Source: an uncultured Flavobacteriia bacterium (GTDB lineage Bacteria > Bacteroidota > Bacteroidia > Flavobacteriales_D > Crocinitomicaceae). Taken from it: a stretch of 8,301 nucleotides of DNA. Position 1 is the stretch's first letter. Each line of letters starts with the position of its first letter. Location of the stretch: assembly GCA_903928365.1 (NCBI GenBank), contig CAIYQV010000486.1, positions 1-8,301 on the forward strand, written 5' to 3'. Made by a program: the position numbers and the translations under genes. Of this stretch, positions 1 to 5,542 are shown one piece after another. A model generated the notes under the pieces. It worked only from the letters and a program-made list of their open reading frames with translations, was not told the origin of the DNA and did no database searches.

Positions 1-1410
1 ATTGTAATTTTTGGTGGTGATGGAGATCTTTCCAAAAGAAAGATTCTTCCGGCATTGTATCAGCGTTTTGTGGATGGTCAGCTTGATGTTGATTTTCGTA
101 TTATTGCCGTGAGTAGAAAAGACAGCGGAAATCTACTTCTGGAGGAATTAAAAGCCTTTATTCCACTCCTAAATGAGAATGAAATCAGGTTGTTCGCAGA
201 ATTTTACACGCATATCACCATTCTGGTGTTGCCTGAAAATAAAGTGAGCTCTTATGAGCCATTGCGTGGACTAATTCTCGAGCATTCCGATTGGCAAAGG
301 GTATTCTATTTTTCTGTGCCTTCTGCAGCCTATGAGGAGATTTGTCAAGCGTTGAAGGGTTCTGATTTGATCGATAAAAAAAGCAAGGTAGTTTTAGAAA
401 AACCATTGGGCTTCGATCTTCCATCAAGTAGAAAGATCAATAAGATTATTTCAAAGTGTTTCTCGGAAGACCAGATCTTCAGAATTGATCATTACCTGGG
501 TAAAGAGACAGTACAAAACCTGATGGTACTTCGATTTGCGAATCATCTCTTTGAAAAAGCGTGGAATGGAGAAAACATTGAAAATATCCAAATCACGGTT
601 TCGGAGAGTTTAGGAGTAGAAAACAGAGCGGGTTATTACAATGATACAGGAGCCTTGTTGGATATGGTTCAAAACCACCTGTTGCAGTTACTGTGTCTGG
701 TAGCTATGGATCCACCTGCAAGCCTCGATGCGAATGCGGTTCGGAATGAAAAGTTAAAGGTACTTCAGTCCCTTCGGTTGTTTAAACCTGAAACGATCGC
801 TCATGATATTGTTCGTGGACAGTATACACGCGGAACCATCTCTGAGAATCAGGTAAATTCCTATTTGGAAGATATTGGACAATATAAATCCGAAACGGAA
901 ACCTTCGTTGCCATAAAAACCTACATTGATAACTGGCGTTGGAAGAATACACCTATTTATCTCAGAACGGGAAAGCGAATGAAGAAGCGGTACTCTGATA
1001 TCGTCATTAACTTTAAGAAAATCGCCCACAATATTTTCCCGGATGCACAATATCCTTTACAGAATAAATTGATCATCCGGTTGCAACCTGAGGAACGTAT
1101 AGAGCTTGTACAGTTGAGTAAAATACCTGGTCCAGGTGGTTACCGCTATAAACCGATTTCGCTCAAGCTCGATTTTGTGGATTCATTTGAGGAGCGCATG
1201 CCCGAGGCCTATGAGCGATTGATCATTGACGTTCTTAGGGGAAACCAGACGCTGTTTATGCGATACGATGAGCTTGAGGCGGCATGGATCTGGATCGAAT
1301 CGATCACATCCCAATGGAAAGAAGTCCTTCCATTGACACTTTATGAATCAGGCACATGGGGTCCGGGAGATCAGATCGTAGAAGAAGGCGTACAATGGCA
1401 AACCAAATGA
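1..1410 (+). CDS. zwf: Glucose-6-phosphate 1-dehydrogenase (5' end outside window)
   Basis: This cytoplasmic enzyme oxidises glucose-6-phosphate to 6-phosphogluconolactone, usually with NADP+, and is the entry step to the Entner-Doudoroff (ED) and pentose phosphate routes. The frame is open from base 1, and 469 codons are visible. The first residues already form the dinucleotide-binding loop (GGDGDLSKRK, visible residues 5-14), so only about 10-15 N-terminal residues are missing by comparison with E. coli Zwf (491 aa). Other landmarks are the Lys-Pro motif EKPLG (133-137), the active-site signature RIDHYLGKE (161-169, catalytic Asp163/His164) and MVQNH with the general base His226. The C-terminal part contains LRTGKR, RLQPEE and GTWGP, all typical of the family. 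Arg39 sits where the 2'-phosphate-binding Arg of NADP-dependent members lies, so NADP use is likely. The loop residue Asp7 is unusual, since Ser, Thr or Lys is more common there. The stop codon overlaps the start of pgl by 16 nt, indicating cotranscription. The TTG at 55 is internal and is not the start. Identity is very secure. Confidence 0.96.
   Translation: MVIFGGDGDLSKRKILPALYQRFVDGQLDVDFRIIAVSRKDSGNLLLEELKAFIPLLNENEIRLFAEFYTHITILVLPENKVSSYEPLRGLILEHSDWQRVFYFSVPSAAYEEICQALKGSDLIDKKSKVVLEKPLGFDLPSSRKINKIISKCFSEDQIFRIDHYLGKETVQNLMVLRFANHLFEKAWNGENIENIQITVSESLGVENRAGYYNDTGALLDMVQNHLLQLLCLVAMDPPASLDANAVRNEKLKVLQSLRLFKPETIAHDIVRGQYTRGTISENQVNSYLEDIGQYKSETETFVAIKTYIDNWRWKNTPIYLRTGKRMKKRYSDIVINFKKIAHNIFPDAQYPLQNKLIIRLQPEERIELVQLSKIPGPGGYRYKPISLKLDFVDSFEERMPEAYERLIIDVLRGNQTLFMRYDELEAAWIWIESITSQWKEVLPLTLYESGTWGPGDQIVEEGVQWQTK
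1383..1388 (+). promoter_or_regulatory. Ribosome binding site deciding the pgl start
   Basis: AGAAGG lies six bases before the ATG at 1395 and 18 bases before the ATG at 1407, so it supports the first. It sits inside the last codons of zwf. None of the edd, gap or receptor starts in this window has a comparable purine-rich site, and eda has only a weak GGAA, so this one stands out. Confidence 0.5.
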
Positions 1411-2048
1411 ACATGGTAACTTTTCATACGAAGGATGAACTTTTTTCAGCGGCTAATGAGTTGATCATAAAGTCATTGAAACCGGAAGGAAAGATACTGC
1501 TGTCCGGCGGGTCAACTCCTTCGCCTCTATATCGTTTGCTTTCGAAAAGCACGGAAGATTTACCGGGTTTACATTGGGGATTAGTGGATGAGCGATTTGT
1601 TCCTTTCAGTGATCCAAACAGCAATGAAAAAATGATTCGAGAAGCCTTGGGTCCGGAAGCTACGATCACAGGAATGGTTTTTAATGTTTCGGATTACGAG
1701 TCAAATCTGGAAGAAGTCAACCTTCAATATCAGCCGTTCATCCAGCAAACAGATATTTGTGTTTTAGGCATGGGGCCGGATGGACATACCGCTTCCGTTT
1801 TTCCGGGCGATCCTTCCTCAGAGCTTATTTTGTCGGACACGCGAGCGGGCGTTTTTAATACCAATGCACCAGGTTTTCCTCATAAAAGGATTACTTGTAG
1901 CCCAGCAATGCTTGTTAAAAGTTCTTTGATACTTCTGATGATCTTTGGAGAAGAAAAGAAAAACGTATTGATGGAAGCATCCCGTAATTTGCCCATTCAC
2001 CAGATCTTATCTATTCGACCTGATACCTTTGTATACTATGCAGATTAA
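1395..2048 (+). CDS. pgl: 6-phosphogluconolactonase (DevB/Pgl type)
   Basis: Hydrolyses 6-phosphogluconolactone from Zwf to 6-phosphogluconate in the cytoplasm. The protein is 217 aa with this start, at the short end of the usual DevB-type range. It shows the sugar-isomerase-like fold motifs in order: LLSGGSTPSPLY (35-46) for phosphate binding, LVDERFVP (63-70), and LGMGPDGHTASVFPG (124-138) with the catalytic His131. Start choice: ATG codons in frame lie at 1395, 1407 and 1413. The ATG at 1395 has AGAAGG (1383-1388) six bases upstream, a good Shine-Dalgarno match that is rare for this phylum, and is preferred. The ATG at 1407 would form a 4-nt ATGA overlap with the zwf stop and remains possible. 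An upstream in-frame ATG at 1356 would add a basic RRRRR stretch foreign to the family and was rejected. The gene overlaps zwf by 16 nt and edd by 11 nt, so it is in the same transcript. Confidence 0.93.
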   Translation: MANQMNMVTFHTKDELFSAANELIIKSLKPEGKILLSGGSTPSPLYRLLSKSTEDLPGLHWGLVDERFVPFSDPNSNEKMIREALGPEATITGMVFNVSDYESNLEEVNLQYQPFIQQTDICVLGMGPDGHTASVFPGDPSSELILSDTRAGVFNTNAPGFPHKRITCSPAMLVKSSLILLMIFGEEKKNVLMEASRNLPIHQILSIRPDTFVYYAD

Positions 2049-3837
2049 TAAGAAAATACAAGAAGTTACTGATCGGATCAAAAAACGGTCAGAGCAAACA
2101 AGGGTAGCTTATCTGCGTAAAGTAGAAGCTAATTTTAAACCATTAACTTACCGCTCTGGACTTTCATGTGGCAACCTGGCTCACGCTTTTGCTGGGTGCA
2201 GTGAACATGATAAAACTCAAATAGCTGAAGGTACGGCACCTAACATTGGACTCATCACAGCATACAACGATATGCTTTCTGCGCATAAGACTTATGAGGA
2301 TTACCCGAAACAATTAAGGCTTTTTGCCAATGATTACGGAGCTACTCTTCAAGTTGCCGGAGCTACGCCTGCTATGTGTGACGGGGTTACTCAGGGCAAA
2401 GAAGGAATGGATCTTTCCTTATTAAGCAGAGAAATAATAGCTTACTCCACAGCAATTGGATTATCTCATGATGTTTTTGATGGCTCAATGAATCTGGGCA
2501 TTTGCGATAAGATCGTTCCGGGATTGGTAATGGGTAATTTGAGTTTTGGTCATTTGCCAAGCATATTTGTTCCTGGTGGACCAATGGAAAGTGGAATTCC
2601 GAATGAGGAAAAGGCACGTATCAGGCAGTTGTTTGCTGAAGGAAAAATCGGTCGTGATGAACTTTTGAAAGGAGAATCCGACTCCTATCATTCACCGGGA
2701 ACCTGCACATTTTACGGTACAGCCAATTCCAATCAGATGCTGATGGAAATCATGGGCCTTCAACTTCCGGGTAGTAGTTTTGTAAATCCGGGGACCGAAT
2801 TACGCACAGCATTGAATAAAGAGGCGGTTCGCGTACTTGTAAGCAATATCATTGGTCGACGTTTGGAACAAACCTTGGGCTTTCAGTATGACGAACATGC
2901 GGTAGTGAATGGAATTATTGGATTGCTTGCAACTGGTGGGTCGACCAATCATGTATTGCACATACCTGCAATGGCCAGATTGGCGGGTATTCAAGTCACC
3001 TGGGATGATTTTTCAGATTTGTCTGAAGTGGTCCCTCTACTTTGTAGGATCTATCCAAATGGAGCTGCGGATGTGAATCATTTTCATGCTTCTGGGGGGA
3101 TGAGTTTCATGATTGGTTCTCTTCTCGAAAAAGGATTGTTACATGAAGATGTTACTACTATCTTAGGTAAAGGATTAGGTTTGTATACCAAAGAACCAAA
3201 ACTGATCAAAGGAGAATTATTGTATGTCGAGGGCGCAAATCAATCTCTCAACCAATCAATTTTACGTTCGGTCGATGAACCTTTTTCTCCAAGCGGTGGA
3301 ATCAAGGTGTTGAAAGGGAATCTCGGAACATCAGTCATAAAAACGTCTGCTGTTTCGGAAGAACAGTTGATTATCGAAGCCAAAGCTGTGGTTTTTGATG
3401 ATCAGGACGATTTGTTAGCAGCATTTAAAAGAGATGAGTTGAATATGGACTTCGTGGCCGTACTTCCGTTTCAAGGACCAAAACAAAAAGGAATGCCTGA
3501 GCTCCATAAGCTTACACCATCGTTAACTGTTCTCCAAAAAAGAGGTTACAAAGTTGCATTGGTTACGGATGGTCGCATGTCAGGTGCCTCTGGAAAGGTT
3601 CCGTCTGCCATCCACTTATATCCTGAAGCCGCTGAGGGAGGACCAATATCAAAAATTAAAACGGGAGATCTGATTCGATTGGACGCGATAAAAGGTGAAC
3701 TCACTTGCCTTACGGTAAGTGCAATTGAACGCGAAGGCCGTTCTCTTGCATATGAGCACGCCAGTCATGGTCGGGACTTATTTTCCGGATTGAGGAGTTT
3801 GATCTCCAATAGTGAAAGTGGTGCAGGTATTATCTAA
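2038..3837 (+). CDS. edd: 6-phosphogluconate dehydratase (Entner-Doudoroff)
   Basis: Dehydrates 6-phosphogluconate to 2-keto-3-deoxy-6-phosphogluconate (KDPG), the first committed ED step. It belongs to the IlvD/Edd family, which uses a labile iron-sulfur cluster. The 599-aa length matches E. coli Edd (603 aa), and long blocks match that enzyme. These include YNDMLSAH, PAMCDGVTQG (Cys114), the family signature CDKIVPG (Cys156), SPGTCTFYGTAN (Cys223), NGIIGLLATGGSTNH, WDDFSDLSEVVPL and the second signature TDGRMSGASGKVPSA (from Thr510). The cluster-ligand cysteines of the family are therefore present. The matches to Edd-specific segments (KTSAV, GPKQKGMPELHKL) favour Edd over dihydroxyacid dehydratase IlvD. 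ATG at 2038 gives MQINKKIQEV, which aligns with the E. coli N terminus; an in-frame TTG at 2029 would add only three residues. The gene overlaps pgl by 11 nt, with no clear Shine-Dalgarno, so translation coupling is likely. A 10-nt gap follows before eda. Confidence 0.97.
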   Translation: MQINKKIQEVTDRIKKRSEQTRVAYLRKVEANFKPLTYRSGLSCGNLAHAFAGCSEHDKTQIAEGTAPNIGLITAYNDMLSAHKTYEDYPKQLRLFANDYGATLQVAGATPAMCDGVTQGKEGMDLSLLSREIIAYSTAIGLSHDVFDGSMNLGICDKIVPGLVMGNLSFGHLPSIFVPGGPMESGIPNEEKARIRQLFAEGKIGRDELLKGESDSYHSPGTCTFYGTANSNQMLMEIMGLQLPGSSFVNPGTELRTALNKEAVRVLVSNIIGRRLEQTLGFQYDEHAVVNGIIGLLATGGSTNHVLHIPAMARLAGIQVTWDDFSDLSEVVPLLCRIYPNGAADVNHFHASGGMSFMIGSLLEKGLLHEDVTTILGKGLGLYTKEPKLIKGELLYVEGANQSLNQSILRSVDEPFSPSGGIKVLKGNLGTSVIKTSAVSEEQLIIEAKAVVFDDQDDLLAAFKRDELNMDFVAVLPFQGPKQKGMPELHKLTPSLTVLQKRGYKVALVTDGRMSGASGKVPSAIHLYPEAAEGGPISKIKTGDLIRLDAIKGELTCLTVSAIEREGRSLAYEHASHGRDLFSGLRSLISNSESGAGII

Positions 3838-3847
3838 CTGGAATAAG

Positions 3848-4408
3848 ATGCAAAATAACATTCAACAGATTCTTGAGCGGAACCCAATTATTCCCGTGGT
3901 GACGATTCAAAATGAAAAGGATATAGAAAGGGTACATCAACAATTGTCTGTTAGATCAATTCGGTGCATAGAGATCACGCTGAGAACGGACTATGCCTTC
4001 GAGGCGATTTCCGAATTTAAAAAGCGTTTTGGTGATCAGTACGATGTGGGCGTAGGAACTATCGTTAATCTGGATCAAATACGTAAATGTGTGGATTTGA
4101 AAGTGGATTTCATGGTTAGTCCTGCTTTGTCACCAACATTAGCGCAGCATCTGGAACACAGCGGCACGCCTTTCATTCCCGGCGTAGCTACACCAGGAGA
4201 GATTCTGAAAGGAATGGAACTGGGTTGGCGCTATTTTAAATTTTTCCCAGCCAATTTATTTGGAGGATTAGATGCATTAAATGCCTATAGATCTGTATTT
4301 AGTGAAGTGAAATTTTGTCCAACCGGTGGTATCAATGAGTCGAATTTTTCGGAATACCTTGCATTGGATAACGTTGTTTCTGTCGGTGGTACCTGGTTAA
4401 TACAATAG
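3848..4408 (+). CDS. eda: KDPG aldolase (2-dehydro-3-deoxy-phosphogluconate aldolase), short C terminus
   Basis: Class I aldolase that splits KDPG to pyruvate and glyceraldehyde-3-phosphate, completing the ED pathway. The 186-residue protein covers the TIM-barrel core. Visible landmarks are IPVV (15-18), IEITLRT with Glu42 and Arg46 (E. coli Glu45/Arg49), GVGTIVN, VSPALS, PFIPGVATPGE, YFKFFPA with the Schiff-base Lys131 (E. coli Lys133), FCPTGGI for phosphate binding and VGGTWL. It stops two residues after this last motif, whereas E. coli Eda (213 aa) continues about 25 residues as a C-terminal helical tail. The tail is absent here, and the gap start follows two bases after the stop, leaving no room for it. 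In GGTW, Thr replaces the phosphate-contact Ser of E. coli, a conservative change. Start choice: ATG 3848 gives an N terminus that aligns with E. coli Eda; GTG 3812 would add 12 residues and overlap edd. A related KDPGal or KHG aldolase activity cannot be excluded, but the edd context argues for KDPG. Confidence 0.94.
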   Translation: MQNNIQQILERNPIIPVVTIQNEKDIERVHQQLSVRSIRCIEITLRTDYAFEAISEFKKRFGDQYDVGVGTIVNLDQIRKCVDLKVDFMVSPALSPTLAQHLEHSGTPFIPGVATPGEILKGMELGWRYFKFFPANLFGGLDALNAYRSVFSEVKFCPTGGINESNFSEYLALDNVVSVGGTWLIQ

Positions 4409-4410
4409 TT

Positions 4411-5418
4411 ATGGAAAAAATTAAAATAGGGATCAATGGATTCGGAAGGATTGGAAGAATGGTGTTTCGAGCAGCACTTCAGGATCCAAGAGTAGAGGTT
4501 GTTGCTATCAATGATCTGTTCGATGCAAATTACCTCGCTTACATGCTCAAGTACGATTCTATTCATGGAGTATTGAGCAATCATATTGAGGCGCGAGAAG
4601 GCCATTTGTATTGTGATGGAAAAAAGATCAGGATCACCGGTGAACGAAATCCTGAGGAAATTGGCTGGGGTGAACTCGGTGCTATTTATGTAGTGGAATC
4701 GACTGGCCTCTTTTTGGATGCGGCACAAGCCTCTAGGCACTTGGTGTCAGGGGCAGCTAAGGTGATCCTTTCTGCACCGCCAAAGGATGATGTGCCTATG
4801 TTCGTTATGGGTGTCAATCACTTGACATATAAGAAGGAAATGAATATTGTTTCGAACGCATCTTGCACTACCAACTGCCTCGCACCGGTAGCGAAAGTTC
4901 TACATGATCATTTTGGAATTGTTTCGGGATTGATGTGCACAGTTCATGCAGCGACAGCTACTCAGAAAACTGTAGATAGTCCTTCAGGGCGGGATTGGCG
5001 TGGTGGTCGCGGAGCCATGCAGAACATCATCCCCTCATCTACAGGTGCAGCAGCGGCAGTTGGAAAAGTAATTCCGGATTTGAAGGGAAAATTGACTGGA
5101 GTGGCTTATCGCGTTCCGGTCGCGGATGTGTCCGTCGTCGATCTGACAGTCAATCTGTCGAAAAAAACTTCATATGAAGAAATTAAAAGTGTCATGAAAG
5201 CCGCATCGGAAAGTGAGTTGAAGGGAATACTTGGTTATACTGAAGATGCGGTGGTTTCCAGTGATTTTATAGACGATGCCAGAACTTCCATTTTCGATGC
5301 CACGGCAGGTTTGATGATCGGTGATGATTTTGCTAAGATCGTATCCTGGTATGATAACGAATTTGCCTATGCTTCCAAATTAAAGGATCTGATGATCTAC
5401 ATGGGAAGTATTGTTTAA
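4411..5418 (+). CDS. gap: Glyceraldehyde-3-phosphate dehydrogenase, type I
   Basis: Oxidises and phosphorylates glyceraldehyde-3-phosphate, the product of Eda, to 1,3-bisphosphoglycerate in the cytoplasm. At 335 aa it is the usual length. It has the Rossmann motif GINGFGRIGR (7-16), IND with Asp35 (the residue that favours NAD over NADP), the active site SNASCTTNC with catalytic Cys152, the general base His179 in TVHAATATQKTVD, DWRGGRGAMQNIIPSSTGAA, and YRVPVADVSVVDLT. The C-terminal motif reads WYDNEFAYASK (313-323), with the nicotinamide-contact Asn316 and Tyr320 kept but Ala319 in place of the near-invariant Gly. The start lies two bases after the eda stop, without a Shine-Dalgarno, so expression is probably coupled to eda. 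Placement at the end of the ED operon suggests a copy dedicated to ED flux; whether the genome has a second gap gene cannot be seen. Asp35 and the absence of NADP-type features point to NAD+, an inference from the family. Confidence 0.96.
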   Translation: MEKIKIGINGFGRIGRMVFRAALQDPRVEVVAINDLFDANYLAYMLKYDSIHGVLSNHIEAREGHLYCDGKKIRITGERNPEEIGWGELGAIYVVESTGLFLDAAQASRHLVSGAAKVILSAPPKDDVPMFVMGVNHLTYKKEMNIVSNASCTTNCLAPVAKVLHDHFGIVSGLMCTVHAATATQKTVDSPSGRDWRGGRGAMQNIIPSSTGAAAAVGKVIPDLKGKLTGVAYRVPVADVSVVDLTVNLSKKTSYEEIKSVMKAASESELKGILGYTEDAVVSSDFIDDARTSIFDATAGLMIGDDFAKIVSWYDNEFAYASKLKDLMIYMGSIV

Positions 5419-5488
5419 AAACCAAAGCTACAATAAGTTGTTAATCTGACGCGAGGGTTTGTTCGTAAGGGAAAAAAGTTGAATAAGG

Positions 5489-5508
5489 TTACTTATTGTA
5501 AATAGTAA
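5489..5508. repeat. Imperfect 20-nt palindrome, possible operator
   Basis: TTACTTATTGTAAATAGTAA has outer arms TTACT/AGTAA and inner arms ATT/AAT around GTA, with one unpaired T on the left. It lies 35 bases before the receptor start and overlaps the candidate -33 element. Such symmetry could bind a dimeric regulator, but in AT-rich DNA it may arise by chance. Confidence 0.25.
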
Positions 5509-5524
5509 AATAATTAGTAAATTG
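5496..5524 (+). promoter_or_regulatory. Candidate Bacteroidota-type promoter for the SusC-like gene
   Basis: TTG at 5496-5498 and TAAATTG at 5518-5524, 19 bases apart, resemble the Bacteroidota -33 (TTG/TTTG) and -7 (TAnnTTTG) elements. The -7 match is one T short. Transcription would begin about 5530, giving a leader of only about 12 nt before the ATG at 5543. This short leader and the imperfect match make it a weak call. Confidence 0.25.
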
Positions 5525-5542
5525 CGTTGTAACAGTTCTTCT

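Larger units (their letters stand above)
1..5418 (+). other. Entner-Doudoroff operon zwf-pgl-edd-eda-gap
   Basis: Five same-strand genes are joined by a 16-nt overlap, an 11-nt overlap, a 10-nt gap and a 2-nt gap. No promoter-sized space or terminator lies between them, so they very probably form one transcript that starts left of the window. The products carry glucose-6-phosphate to pyruvate and 1,3-bisphosphoglycerate in consecutive steps, and gene order follows reaction order. No gnd, regulator (such as HexR), kdgK or glucokinase is present within the window; these may lie upstream of zwf. Confidence 0.85.
5419..5542. other. Spacer between gap and the SusC-like gene
   Basis: An AT-rich 124-nt non-coding stretch. 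I see no strong GC hairpin followed by T residues, so an intrinsic terminator for the ED operon is not apparent, and readthrough into the receptor gene is possible. A weak promoter candidate and an imperfect palindrome near its right end are listed separately. No small open reading frame with convincing features was found. Confidence 0.6.

Noticed and set aside
754..1050. Minus-strand open frame of 98 codons inside zwf
   Set aside because: Antisense to strongly conserved zwf sequence and without family features.
1356..1394. Upstream ATG extension of pgl
   Set aside because: It would overlap zwf by 55 nt, adds an Arg-rich stretch not expected of the family, and lacks the Shine-Dalgarno present before 1395.
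3812..3847. GTG start extending eda by 12 residues
   Set aside because: The ATG at 3848 gives an N terminus that aligns directly with E. coli Eda; the extension has no counterpart.
4285..4740. Minus-strand open frame of 151 codons
   Set aside because: It lies opposite the end of eda and the start of gap, both with clear catalytic motifs, and its translation shows no recognisable domain. It is a shadow frame.
5419..5480. Intrinsic terminator after gap
   Set aside because: Only poor, interrupted complementarity around ACGCGA and TCGT was found, with no stable GC stem followed by a T run.
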